Source: an uncultured Methanobrevibacter sp.
GTDB taxonomy: Archaea > Methanobacteriota > Methanobacteria > Methanobacteriales > Methanobacteriaceae
Direction: 5' to 3'
DNA: 64,000 nt
Assembly (NCBI RefSeq): GCF_947166415.1
Contig: NZ_CAMVEE010000001.1
Location: 41,124 to 105,123, forward strand
The translations under genes and the position numbers were made by a program. The notes beneath the pieces were generated by a model that did no database searches, was not told where the DNA came from, and worked only from the letters and a program-made list of their open reading frames with translations. Below, in pieces: positions 8,162-17,659 of this stretch; the first letter of the stretch is position 1; every line of letters begins with the position of its first letter.

Positions 8162-11100
8162 TTATTTTGCTATTTTAACGCTTTGTGCTACACTGTCCAT
8201 CCTGTAGGTTACTCTGACTTTGTAGGTTTTTCCTACACCAAGTTTTGCAACCATGTCTGGAGTGAATTTGAATAAAGCAACACCATTGCTGTTGGTTGTG
8301 ACCCTGTAGTTTTTCTTCATGAAGTTAACGACTACAGTTTTTCCTTTGATTGGTCCAGTACCTTTCAATGTGATTTTAAGGGTAGTGGATTTAGCGGATT
8401 TTTTGACTGTAGTGACTTTAGGGACATTGACAACACTCTTAAGCACTAAGTTGCCAAGTTTGGTTACTTTATTGTCGTGTGTAGCAGTTACAGTGTATGT
8501 TCCTGGTTTGTATGCTTTTGTAAATTTAGCAATACCATTAGCATCGGTTTTAACTTTCAATTTGTACCTGTCCATGATAGTGATGGTTACAGTAGCTTTC
8601 TTGATTGGGTTACCATCAGTATCAACAACTTTGATTAGGGATATTCCTTTTTCGGAATCAGATCCCATATCATTGTTGTAGTAGTAGAAATTAAAGTCAT
8701 TGACTCTGCTTACTTTGCTAGCTTTAACTACAGCATTAATAGTGGTTGAACTGTTTTTATAGATTTCAGAACCTGCGTATATGATATCTGTTGTGTAGTT
8801 ATTGGAGTATACTTTCATGGATGTGAAGTTAGCAGTACCATTTACTACTTCAACAGGATATTCATTACCATTGAATTTAACAGTTAAATTACCAGTAATC
8901 GCTGGGTCTGTATTAATAATAATATGAACAGCAAAACCATCATCTAAAGCACAGACAGTATAATTAGCACCAATTACTACTTCTGCAGATTCTGCAATGC
9001 TTACTGTTGTAATATTATCGATAGAAGCATATTTTTCATCACCTGTGTAAGTAACGGTGAAAGTGTAATTGCCACTAGCTAAATTGTCTGGACCAACAAT
9101 GACCGCACTACCGTCAACAACAGTTGCAGTGTAATTAACACCATCAATACTTACAAATACAATACCCCCATTGGCATCGGTAGGTAAAGTTACTGTGATA
9201 TTAACCGCACTGCCTAATGGTGTGGAATTTCCTGCATCAAGCAACATTTCATAGTTGGTTACTTTGGATACAGTGATTGCATAAGTTGCATTTTCTGATG
9301 CTTTATAATATCCATTACCATCAAATTGAACAGTAATATTATGGTCTCCGATAGTTAAATCCTCAGCAAGGATAATGAAACTACCTTCACCATCAACAAC
9401 AGTTAAAACACCATAATCGGTTATTAAAACACCATCAATCCAAAGACTGTAAGTACCATTAACATCAGGATCAACACTGACAGCAACATCCAAATTATCT
9501 CCAACAAAGATTTCACTGCCATTAACAATATCGGTTGAAATAGCTGTAGGTGTTAATTTTTTACTTACAACTAAAACTTGTTGATATGCAACAACAGTTG
9601 ATGAACTTGGACTAGTTATAAACATTGCAACATTGTTTTGTGAAATTCCGCTAGTTACATTGAAGATGTATGGACAGCATTCCTTATCTGAAGAAGATGG
9701 GTATGCATCTGAAACATACAAATCGTTGAAGCTTAAATCAGCATCATTATAACCACCCGATCCACCGAATGCGTATAATGTTGCACTATCTAAATTAGTT
9801 AAGTCAATGTCGTTGAAGTTGATAACTGTTTTGAGCAATTCGTCATATCCTAGCTTATTATAATATGGATAGAATACATCACATACGTCACTGAAGTATA
9901 CATCTGTAATTGAATCGCTATCAGTCATATTATATAATACAAATAATGTGGAAGGATATAATGCGCAATTGCCTGTTTTGTTTATAACAAAAGAGTTAAC
10001 ATCATTGACATTGTAAAGTTCAGTTACATCAAACACTACAAGACCGTAATTATATGGGCCGTAGTATCCTAAATTACCCCTGTCCATTTCATAGCTGATA
10101 TTTTGATTTAAAATGTCACGATCATTAAATGTTAAGTTCCAACCATTTGGATAATAAGAAGTATCCCAATTATATGCGAAATATAATAAGACTTTTACAA
10201 TTTCAGCACCTTCCGGTGTTTCAATGTTCCAAGTCTCGTTTCTAAATCTTATGAATTGGTCTGCATAGTAACTTGCATCGTGAGTAGCGACAATAATATC
10301 ACCATTAATAGTGTAATTTCTATTAATAATATTATCATGACCACCGTAAGCATAGCTTTTGTTGAAATAACCGTCATATGCAAGTATTTTATCAGCAGAT
10401 ACTGTTGAAATTATTTCGCCAGCGTATTTTAAATTGAAGGTGAATTTAATCTTGTGGTTTTGAGCCTCAGGCCATACGGTTTCTTCAGTTATTGGACGTA
10501 CAGTAGGATCAGTCAATGCAATTGAAGTGGCGCCTGTGGCTAATGAATCAATAGTGTAATTTGCTAACAATTCACCAGTTTCATTAGAATACACTTCTAA
10601 AACTAAATCTTCAACATCACTTCCACCGTTGTTTGTTAATTTAACAGTGAATGTATTATTAACTCCAGCAAAAATACCATTAGACCATTGTGTTGTAACA
10701 CTACTAATTACCACATCAGGACGTGGGGCTGTGAAGTTCACTGTTTCAGCTACTGAATATAAGTTAACGGTAACTGAACCGTCACCAAAGCTTTCTGGAG
10801 CGTATGTTGTTGAAGCAATTCCTTTTACGAGCACAGTACTTTCCGGAGTGACATTACCGTTGATTACGGTGAATGTTAAAGGAACATTTGCCGGAAGTGA
10901 ATCGACATCAACTTGTGCACCATTCTGATTTTTGGTTATGTCAATTGTGATTACTGCTGAATCCCCTAATGGAACCTCTTCCTTATCGGCGCTGACATCT
11001 AATACAAGATAAGCATTATGATAAAATGCCTTGTTATAAATAGTATTGAAATCAGGAGTGTTTGTTCCCCAATAACAGTTTTCCAGTGTGAATACATTTG

Positions 11101-14100
11101 CCTTATTACCGTACTGGCGTAAAGCATATCCGTTGGCATCAGTATTGTTTATGAAGAAACAGTAGCTGCCTGTTGCAGATCCGCTGTTTAAATTGCCGAA
11201 CAATGCTCCACCTTGGGTTGCATAGTTATTTATAAATACATTTCCTGTTCCGAGAGTGATCTTATTACTTCCAACAGTACCTCTACCATTGGATGTGAGT
11301 CCTCTATTGGAATCAAATAGATTATTCTTACCAATGACTATAGGAGGGTTTGATGAACCTATTGCAGAACCTACATGGGATGCGCTGTTATTGATGAATT
11401 TATTGTTGTTTCCAATGGTTATTCCTGAGTTGGCAGCTGTACCGGAACTTAATCCGATAGCTCCACCCATATTGCCTGCGTAGTTATTGATGAAGGTAAC
11501 ATTATTGATGTTGTTAATGTAACCTTGAGTTGAACCTATCGCTCCGCCGGCGCTGTTGGCGCGGGAGTTTGAAATTACAGAATCGGAAATGTTAACAGCT
11601 CCGCCGTTGGCTACGAAAATAGCTCCACCCTGAGCTGTGCTGTAACCTTCAGTTAATGTTAAATTGCAAATGGTTAAAGTGAATCCGTTATTTACATTGA
11701 ATATTCTTTTTGCATTGTTACCTGAAATAACAGCCTCTATGCTTTGACCAATGATTTTGATGTTTTTAGTGACGGCAATACCTGTTGCAGGTGTTGAATC
11801 ATCCAAATAAACTACTCCATTGGCTACATAGATAATACCATTATTGTCAACAATTTTAACTGCTTTTTCAATAGTTTTAACAGCACTGTCCCAGCTAGTA
11901 CCGGAATTACTGTTTGAACCGTGTTCATAATCTACATAAACGACTTCGGTTGAAATCACGCTTTCAGGAGTTAGGGAAATTGTTTCTTTAATTCCTAAAA
12001 TGTCAACTGTAACGGAATTGTTGCCAACACCTGTGATTGTATATTCGACTTCACCGTCACGGCCGTTTACAAGGGTTATGGAATCTTTATTTAATGTTCC
12101 GTTTACTGGAACAAAAGTCACTGGAAGGTCTATTACATTTGTATTTCCGCCTTCATTAGTGAATAAGTTAATATTAACTGTAGCGACATCTCCTACTTCA
12201 AGACCTTTGGCATACATTGTCAGGTTGAGGTATAGATATGAACCTGCTTGTTCTGCGTTTGTTAAGTTTAATTCTGTAGGAGTTAGGTCTTTTGTTGTGT
12301 CGTTTTGACCCCACCAGTTGTTTTCTAAGGTAGCGTTTGCCGGTGCTTTAATGTTGACCGCTCCGAGACCGTCTAGAATGATGGAATTGGTTAAGGTCAG
12401 ATAGCCGTCGTATTGTTTGATGGATCTGCCGTTGTTGTCTTTGGTTACTTTGTTGCCGTAGAATTTTGAACGGTCGACTATTGTTTGGCCGTATGCGCAG
12501 ATTCCTCCGCCGACAGCATAGTTACCGGTGTTGTAAACTTGGTTGTTTGTGAATACTGAATTTGAAACGTTTAATAAGATGTTTCCTTTTTCAGCATTGA
12601 CAGCGCCGCTGTATACTGCGGAATTTCCTTCGAAATATGAATTTTTAATTGTTGTGGTTGTTGCTTTCAAGTTGACAGCCGCTCCATATGTACTGCCGGT
12701 TGAACCTGCAGTGTTGTTGATGAATTGGCAGTTGTCAATTGTTAAAGTAGTTTTGTTAGCCCATATGGCTGCGCCACGTTTATCGGAAGCGTTTGATACG
12801 TCACCATTTATGAATATCAAATTGGACAATAATACATTTTCTGCTTGGATTTTGAATATTCTTCCAGCGTTTCTGGCATCGATTACAACATTGTTACCCA
12901 TACCCATGATAGTGACGTTTTTAAGAACGTTTAAACCGTCAACATCAACATTATCCAAATAATTGACACCGTCAGCAATGTGAATAATGGCATTATCATC
13001 AACTACACTTAATGCATGAGCAATGGTTTTGAAAGGAGCGGATGCGGTAGTACCAAGGTAATCGTCTGAACCTTTGGCATAATCAACATAAACTTCAGTT
13101 AAAACAGGCTCATTGGCAAGCTCGGTTGCAACCAATAAAACCACATTGGCTTTATATGACGGAGTATATAATCCTACATCGGAACATGTGAAGAAGAAAC
13201 TGGTATCCTGTCCTTTATTGAATAAAGGAGCAATATTATCCCAGTTCATAAATAAATAGTAATCCCCGCCAACAACAGAAGTAGGTTGGGCATTTACATT
13301 GTTAATCTTGAATGCACCGATTTGTGAAGACAGACCAACGCTTGTTATGGTAATATTGTTATCTTTACCTGAATAGCCGCTGGTATCTATGTTGAAACTT
13401 TCGCTGCCTTGTGTCCACAACTGACCTGCATTCAACCAGTAGGTGTAATTATCATCATCACCGTCATCATATGCAAATAATAAACTGATTAATTTAATTC
13501 TTCCGTCAAATTGTAAATCTGAAATTTTTGTATTTTTAACTCCAATATTTATTGTATCTCCAGGGTTTAGGTTACTGACTTTATCGGTAATGTCAAACAC
13601 CATCTGGTAATCTGAATATTGTCTGGTTGTGTGGCGATTGAAACCATATACATTAGGGTCGTTAGTGAAGGATGGGAAACCGTCCATTCTCAAGGTATCG
13701 AATGCCAGTACTTCAAAACCATTTGTAGTATTAAGGGTTACATTGGAGTAAAGACCATATGTCTGAGCGCCGCTTCCGGAATAATCATTAATGATGACTA
13801 TTACAGATTTGATGTTTGTAACATTTTCAGGAATAACATAAACAAGCTGGCTGGTAGCGGCCCATGGATTGACGGCAACATATTCCACATTACCTGAAAC
13901 AACACCGCTGTCGATTTCAACCATCTTATCTACAAGTTGGCCTACAGGGTAAGCCTCTTCAAATGTTAATTCGAGTTTATCTGTAATGCCTAAAACATTT
14001 ACGGATATTGAATTTAAACCTTCTTTTGTGCTTGTGAATGCAACATCACCTTTACCGTTTACAAGTGTTAAAGTATATTCATCAAAGGTTCCGTCATCTG

Positions 14101-15712
14101 ATGAAACTGTTGCAGGAACATCAATTAAACAAGCAGCATCCTGAGAAACCAATTTAACATCAATAGTAATAGGTTTGCCTGTTTCAAAGGTTGTAGCTGC
14201 AGTTGATAAGCTAAGGTATGCGTATGAACCTGCTTGTTCTGCGTTTGTTAAGTTTAATTCTGTAGGAGTTAGGTCTTTTGTTGTGTCGTTTTGACCCCAC
14301 CAGTTGTTTTCTAAGGTAGCGTTTGCCGGTGCTTTAATGTTGACCGCTCCGAGACCGTCTAGAATGATGGAATTGGTTAAGGTCAGATAGCCGTCGTATT
14401 GTTTGATGGATCTGCCGTTGTTGTCTTTGGTTACTTTGTTGCCGTAGAATTTTGAACGGTCGACTATTGTTTGGCCGTATGCGCAGATTCCTCCGCCGAC
14501 AGCATAGTTACCGGTGTTGTAAACTTGGTTGTTTGTGAATACTGAATTTGAAACGTTTAATAAGATGTTTCCTTTTTCAGCATTGACAGCGCCGCTGTAT
14601 ACTGCGGAATTTCCTTCGAAATATGAATTTTTAATTGTTGTGGTTGTTGCTTTCAAGTTGACAGCCGCTCCATATGTACTGCCGGTTGAACCTGCAGTGT
14701 TGTTGATGAATTGGCAGTTGTCAATTGTTAAAGTAGTTTTGTTAGCCCATATGGCTGCGCCACGTTTATCGGAAGCGTTTGATACGTCACCATTTATGAA
14801 TATCAAATTGGACAATAATACATTTTCTGCTTGGATTTTGAATATTCTTCCGGCATTTCTGGCATCGATTACAACATTGTTACCCATACCTATAATGGTA
14901 ACGTTTTTAAGAACTTCTAATCCATTAACATCAGCATCATCCAAGTAATTTACACCATCAGCAATGTAAATAATAGCATTGTCTTCAACAGCTGTTAACG
15001 CATGACCAATAGTTTTGAATGCTGTTTCTGCAGTGACACCATCATTAGCATCGTCCCCGTTAGCATAATCAACGTATGCTTCAGTTAAGGTTTGAGGTTC
15101 CGGTGTGTTGGAATTGACGGTGATGAAAACCCATGAATCAACAACTTCAGGGCCACCATACCCATCAAGATATTCACCTGAATATTCCGGACCTTCTTCA
15201 GCCCTGAATAAAATCTTATAAGGTGTATCGCTAGCAGATAATTTTGAAGAATCAACAGTATAGGTTAATCTATGGTTATTTAAATCTTTATATGCAGTAA
15301 AACCCCCATTTATATAGACAGTTAAAGGAAAATCCGGTCCCCCAGGATCGCTGCCGCTGCTGTCTACTAAAAAACCGGTGATTGTTACACTTTCTCCCTC
15401 ATTAATAGTAAAATCATCTTGATCAAAGTCTATATAAGCTGAAGAAGTAGAGGTCTCATATCCCAACGTATCATCGTTACTTTCAGCAGCTATACCCCTA
15501 TTAGCATAACTGCTTTCATTCTCATCACTTATAACGGATACATCGCCGTATCCGTCATCTTGATTTTCAATTGAAATAGAATCATCATCATTATAAACAG
15601 CCAAATCATTAGTCGAATTATCCAGATCTTCAGCATAAATCGAAGAAACAGATATTACTAACACAAAGATTAAGGTCAATAATAATAACGAATCTTTAAT
15701 CTTTTTTTGCAA
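8162..15712 (-). CDS. Giant secreted adhesin-like protein with beta-helix, DUF3344-type and Ig-like domains
   Basis: About 2516 aa. I place the start at a TTG (15712) because a perfect AGGAGG lies about 6 nt upstream and the resulting N-terminus is a clean signal peptide ('KIKDSLLLLTLIFVLVISVS'). An upstream GTG at 15775 would add 21 residues that include the ribosome-binding site. Order: an Ig-like domain (about 80-185); parallel beta-helix 1 (about 215-500, opening 'YVDYANGDDANDG'); a DUF3344-type module; beta-helix 2 (about 880-1160), part of which is identical to helix 1; beta-helix 3 (about 1260-1580); a CARDB-like domain; a second DUF3344-type module; several Ig-like repeats; and a C-terminal Big_1-type pair. 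No C-terminal anchor is visible. The Asn/Thr-rich sequence suggests heavy glycosylation. An adhesive role is inferred. Confidence 0.85.
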   Translation of the reverse strand: MQKKIKDSLLLLTLIFVLVISVSSIYAEDLDNSTNDLAVYNDDDSISIENQDDGYGDVSVISDENESSYANRGIAAESNDDTLGYETSTSSAYIDFDQDDFTINEGESVTITGFLVDSSGSDPGGPDFPLTVYINGGFTAYKDLNNHRLTYTVDSSKLSASDTPYKILFRAEEGPEYSGEYLDGYGGPEVVDSWVFITVNSNTPEPQTLTEAYVDYANGDDANDGVTAETAFKTIGHALTAVEDNAIIYIADGVNYLDDADVNGLEVLKNVTIIGMGNNVVIDARNAGRIFKIQAENVLLSNLIFINGDVSNASDKRGAAIWANKTTLTIDNCQFINNTAGSTGSTYGAAVNLKATTTTIKNSYFEGNSAVYSGAVNAEKGNILLNVSNSVFTNNQVYNTGNYAVGGGICAYGQTIVDRSKFYGNKVTKDNNGRSIKQYDGYLTLTNSIILDGLGAVNIKAPANATLENNWWGQNDTTKDLTPTELNLTNAEQAGSYAYLSLSTAATTFETGKPITIDVKLVSQDAACLIDVPATVSSDDGTFDEYTLTLVNGKGDVAFTSTKEGLNSISVNVLGITDKLELTFEEAYPVGQLVDKMVEIDSGVVSGNVEYVAVNPWAATSQLVYVIPENVTNIKSVIVIINDYSGSGAQTYGLYSNVTLNTTNGFEVLAFDTLRMDGFPSFTNDPNVYGFNRHTTRQYSDYQMVFDITDKVSNLNPGDTINIGVKNTKISDLQFDGRIKLISLLFAYDDGDDDNYTYWLNAGQLWTQGSESFNIDTSGYSGKDNNITITSVGLSSQIGAFKINNVNAQPTSVVGGDYYLFMNWDNIAPLFNKGQDTSFFFTCSDVGLYTPSYKANVVLLVATELANEPVLTEVYVDYAKGSDDYLGTTASAPFKTIAHALSVVDDNAIIHIADGVNYLDNVDVDGLNVLKNVTIMGMGNNVVIDARNAGRIFKIQAENVLLSNLIFINGDVSNASDKRGAAIWANKTTLTIDNCQFINNTAGSTGSTYGAAVNLKATTTTIKNSYFEGNSAVYSGAVNAEKGNILLNVSNSVFTNNQVYNTGNYAVGGGICAYGQTIVDRSKFYGNKVTKDNNGRSIKQYDGYLTLTNSIILDGLGAVNIKAPANATLENNWWGQNDTTKDLTPTELNLTNAEQAGSYLYLNLTMYAKGLEVGDVATVNINLFTNEGGNTNVIDLPVTFVPVNGTLNKDSITLVNGRDGEVEYTITGVGNNSVTVDILGIKETISLTPESVISTEVVYVDYEHGSNSNSGTSWDSAVKTIEKAVKIVDNNGIIYVANGVVYLDDSTPATGIAVTKNIKIIGQSIEAVISGNNAKRIFNVNNGFTLTICNLTLTEGYSTAQGGAIFVANGGAVNISDSVISNSRANSAGGAIGSTQGYINNINNVTFINNYAGNMGGAIGLSSGTAANSGITIGNNNKFINNSASHVGSAIGSSNPPIVIGKNNLFDSNRGLTSNGRGTVGSNKITLGTGNVFINNYATQGGALFGNLNSGSATGSYCFFINNTDANGYALRQYGNKANVFTLENCYWGTNTPDFNTIYNKAFYHNAYLVLDVSADKEEVPLGDSAVITIDITKNQNGAQVDVDSLPANVPLTFTVINGNVTPESTVLVKGIASTTYAPESFGDGSVTVNLYSVAETVNFTAPRPDVVISSVTTQWSNGIFAGVNNTFTVKLTNNGGSDVEDLVLEVYSNETGELLANYTIDSLATGATSIALTDPTVRPITEETVWPEAQNHKIKFTFNLKYAGEIISTVSADKILAYDGYFNKSYAYGGHDNIINRNYTINGDIIVATHDASYYADQFIRFRNETWNIETPEGAEIVKVLLYFAYNWDTSYYPNGWNLTFNDRDILNQNISYEMDRGNLGYYGPYNYGLVVFDVTELYNVNDVNSFVINKTGNCALYPSTLFVLYNMTDSDSITDVYFSDVCDVFYPYYNKLGYDELLKTVINFNDIDLTNLDSATLYAFGGSGGYNDADLSFNDLYVSDAYPSSSDKECCPYIFNVTSGISQNNVAMFITSPSSSTVVAYQQVLVVSKKLTPTAISTDIVNGSEIFVGDNLDVAVSVDPDVNGTYSLWIDGVLITDYGVLTVVDGEGSFIILAEDLTIGDHNITVQFDGNGYYKASENATYAITVSKVTNYEMLLDAGNSTPLGSAVNITVTLPTDANGGIVFVSIDGVNYTATVVDGSAVIVGPDNLASGNYTFTVTYTGDEKYASIDNITTVSIAESAEVVIGANYTVCALDDGFAVHIIINTDPAITGNLTVKFNGNEYPVEVVNGTANFTSMKVYSNNYTTDIIYAGSEIYKNSSTTINAVVKASKVSRVNDFNFYYYNNDMGSDSEKGISLIKVVDTDGNPIKKATVTITIMDRYKLKVKTDANGIAKFTKAYKPGTYTVTATHDNKVTKLGNLVLKSVVNVPKVTTVKKSAKSTTLKITLKGTGPIKGKTVVVNFMKKNYRVTTNSNGVALFKFTPDMVAKLGVGKTYKVRVTYRMDSVAQSVKIAK
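12237..12865 (-). repeat. Perfect 629-bp direct repeat, copy 2 (within beta-helix 2)
   Basis: I compared this stretch line by line with 14223-14851 and found no difference. Flanking sequence on both sides diverges quickly, starting with point changes within a few bases at the 12866 side. The offset is 1986 bp, which is 662 codons, so recombination between copies would keep the reading frame. Confidence 0.93.
14223..14851 (-). repeat. Perfect 629-bp direct repeat, copy 1 (within beta-helix 1)
   Basis: Identical to 12237-12865 at offset 1986 bp. It encodes about 209 residues of beta-helix, including the 'GGGICAYGQT' turn and the 'NNWWGQND' cap. Confidence 0.93.
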
Positions 15713-15899
15713 AAAATTCCTCCTTTCAATTAATAAACAAAGTGAATTAATAAATATTAATAAAAAATTATTCACTAATAATACATATGTTAATAAAAAT
15801 ATGCATATAATTATTATTTACGTTAATACAATATTTATAATTAATCATATTATTACTAAATGGAGAAATTTAAGGAAATAATAATACTCAAATAATGTA

Positions 15900-15945
15900 A
15901 AAAAAATAAGATATTTAAAAAAAAGAAAATAAAAGGGTTTTAAAG
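15900..15945 (-). terminator. T-rich tract after the CobN-like/ExbB-like operon
   Basis: The minus strand below the DUF2149 stop reads CCCTTTTATTTTCTTTTTTTT and later another run of eight Ts. There is no clear hairpin. T tracts alone can terminate archaeal RNA polymerase. Confidence 0.5.
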
Positions 15946-15950
15946 CAAAA

Positions 15951-16283
15951 TCATCCTTCAACCATGATTAATTTTCCCGTGGAAGGATCTTTATAGACTT
16001 TTCCCATTTCCATATATCCCTGTCCAGAACTGTCAGTTGTATCAGGTGTTTCGTTTAAGACTTGCCCTTCACTAACTTCAGTGACTTGCTGTGAGTCTTG
16101 AATGGCCTGGTTTTGGCTTTGGGAATTATCCTGGAACACTACACTTTGCATATTCCAACTGATTACAACAAAAATCAACAGCCCTACTGCAATAACAAGC
16201 ATTGCATCAACAAGATTTGTTGTTCCAGCCATCGGGTCTTCTTCCCCTTCTGCAAATCTCTTCTTATTTTTCTCTCTAACCAT
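15951..16283 (-). CDS. DUF2149 protein, ExbD/TolR-like single-helix membrane protein
   Basis: A 110-aa protein with a short charged cytoplasmic N-terminus (1-20), one membrane helix (about 24-44) and a Gln/Ser-rich extracytoplasmic tail ending in a small structured-looking segment (about 90-110). The helix begins 'NLVDAMLVIAVGLLIF'. An acidic residue (D26) at the membrane entry, followed by a Met-Leu-Val run, is the arrangement of the proton-conducting aspartate in ExbD and TolR ('DVMLVLLIIF'-like). I recognise the family as DUF2149 of methanogens. As last gene of the operon, 9 bp after the ExbB-like gene, it would be the ExbD-like partner of that channel. The tail is much shorter than the periplasmic domain of ExbD. 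The functional equivalence is inference. Confidence 0.78.
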   Translation of the reverse strand: MVREKNKKRFAEGEEDPMAGTTNLVDAMLVIAVGLLIFVVISWNMQSVVFQDNSQSQNQAIQDSQQVTEVSEGQVLNETPDTTDSSGQGYMEMGKVYKDPSTGKLIMVEG

Positions 16284-16292
16284 TTAAACACC

Positions 16293-16937
16293 CTAATTTT
16301 TCAATTTATCCAATATGACATCAGTCAATGCGTCCAAATCAGACAAATATTCTTCATACCATCTGCGTCTTACTTTAGATACAAAGTATGCGACTGCACC
16401 AGAACCGATACCAACAACAGTGGTGTCAAATGCCACTATAATTGCATTTGCCAATGTATTGACATCACCTGCGCCCAATGCCGCAAGACCAGGACCCATC
16501 GGTATTAAAGTTCCCATCAACCCTAATGTCGGACCGATACGGGTTACGATATCTGTTTTCTCGATTTTTTTTGCAAATTTGTTTTCTTCTGCTTCAATCA
16601 ATTTTCTGGCTAAAGTATGCCTGGCATCTTCAGACAATGTGTTTGCACGCAAAACCTTGATTAAAATCACTTTTTGAGACTCGTATATTCTAGAATTTTT
16701 AACAATATTTAAAATTTCGTCATAAGATGAGGCATTTGATATGGAATAAATAATCTTTTCAAGTGAATCTACTGAAATCTTCTTTCTAGAGGTATATTCA
16801 GATACCAACCCTCCCAATGTGATTACTGCAAAAATTGCAAAAATGACCAAAAATATTATAACTGGAATTTGTAAGCTCTGGGAAATCATATTCAACCCAG
16901 AAGTAATAATTTCACTGCCCGGAACTGTTGTAACCAT
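16293..16937 (-). CDS. MotA/TolQ/ExbB-family proton channel protein
   Basis: A 214-aa protein with three membrane helices: about 22-46, then after a cytoplasmic loop of roughly 85 residues about 133-158 and 165-187. The C-terminal pair has the family pattern 'IGPTLGLMGTLIPMGPGLAA' then 'NAIIVAFDTTVVGIGSGAVA', where Thr in the third helix corresponds to the conserved Thr of ExbB, TolQ and MotA channels. Such proteins form pentamers that surround an ExbD/TolR-like dimer and turn the proton gradient into mechanical work. The start ATG at 16937 follows an AGGTGAT site overlapping the end of the DUF2162 gene. It lies between the DUF2162 gene (6 bp) and the DUF2149 gene (9 bp). Confidence 0.88.
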   Translation of the reverse strand: MVTTVPGSEIITSGLNMISQSLQIPVIIFLVIFAIFAVITLGGLVSEYTSRKKISVDSLEKIIYSISNASSYDEILNIVKNSRIYESQKVILIKVLRANTLSEDARHTLARKLIEAEENKFAKKIEKTDIVTRIGPTLGLMGTLIPMGPGLAALGAGDVNTLANAIIVAFDTTVVGIGSGAVAYFVSKVRRRWYEEYLSDLDALTDVILDKLKN

Positions 16938-16943
16938 AAATAA

Positions 16944-17651
16944 TCACCTGAAATTAGTATTTTTCTTTGAAATTATTCCACCGATTGCCATGAAAGCCAA
17001 TATAACGATTATTGCAATGCTCACATAATCAACAGAAGCTATTGATATGGCATCCATAGGATTTTGGATCATGGCTGTGATGTTTGGAAGGAATAATGCT
17101 GACAATAAGAAGTAAATTCCTAAAAAGAACATGAAATTACCTAAAACTATTGGATAAGGCTTATTTATAAATTTTATTAGGAAATTTGATGCGAAATAGG
17201 TTGCCACAATAGTTAAAACCAATGCCAAAGCCACTATGATACTTAAATTCATCAGCCCCAATCCAATTGTAGGAGCTACCAACAAAATACTAACAAGAAT
17301 TGACCCAAAACAACATGGACATGGTGCAATAACCGCCATGCATGTTGCTGCAGTTGTATTTCTTTCAAATACCTTATATTCCCTAATTGTAAATATACCT
17401 GCCAATATCATAATGACTGCCATGATTAAAAAGAATTCAAAATTATAGGAATAAATCAAATCAGTAATTTGAGTAGTGTAAAATGAAGCAATTTCAGTTA
17501 AAATTAAAACACCTCCACCATATCCTATTGAAACCAGGAAAAGATATCTTTTAGACATGTTTGCTAATCCAGTAGCTAAACCCAATTTAATTCCAAAGAT
17601 TAAAACCGCCGATAAAATACCTAATTGCCATAATAAACTAATTGCATCCAT
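16944..17651 (-). CDS. DUF2162-type integral membrane protein (putative transporter)
   Basis: A 235-aa protein with six or seven predicted membrane helices spread over the full length and little else. I assign it to DUF2162, a methanogen family annotated as a predicted transporter, from the overall helix pattern and the neighbouring genes. A cluster of cysteines, C104, C111, C113 and C114 (in 'CMAVIAPCPCCFG'), sits at the edge of a central helix. It could bind a metal or act as a thiol relay, as in CcdA-like or metal-exporter families. It lies 8 bp after the CobN-like gene and 6 bp before the ExbB-like gene, with an AGGTG site. The substrate is unknown; cobalt, nickel or a tetrapyrrole is suggested only by context. 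Confidence 0.7.
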   Translation of the reverse strand: MDAISLLWQLGILSAVLIFGIKLGLATGLANMSKRYLFLVSIGYGGGVLILTEIASFYTTQITDLIYSYNFEFFLIMAVIMILAGIFTIREYKVFERNTTAATCMAVIAPCPCCFGSILVSILLVAPTIGLGLMNLSIIVALALVLTIVATYFASNFLIKFINKPYPIVLGNFMFFLGIYFLLSALFLPNITAMIQNPMDAISIASVDYVSIAIIVILAFMAIGGIISKKNTNFR

Positions 17652-17659
17652 TTAAACAC

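Noticed and set aside
4770..14851. Regular repeats as a possible CRISPR array
   Set aside because: The repeats are hundreds of bases long, lie inside open frames and keep the codon phase. There are no short repeats with unique spacers and no cas genes.
12543..14948. Two nearly identical 139-codon plus-strand frames (12543-12962 and 14529-14948)
   Set aside because: They are the antisense of the perfect 629-bp repeat in the adhesin gene. Their product is low in sense and only mirrors the repeat, with no ribosome site.
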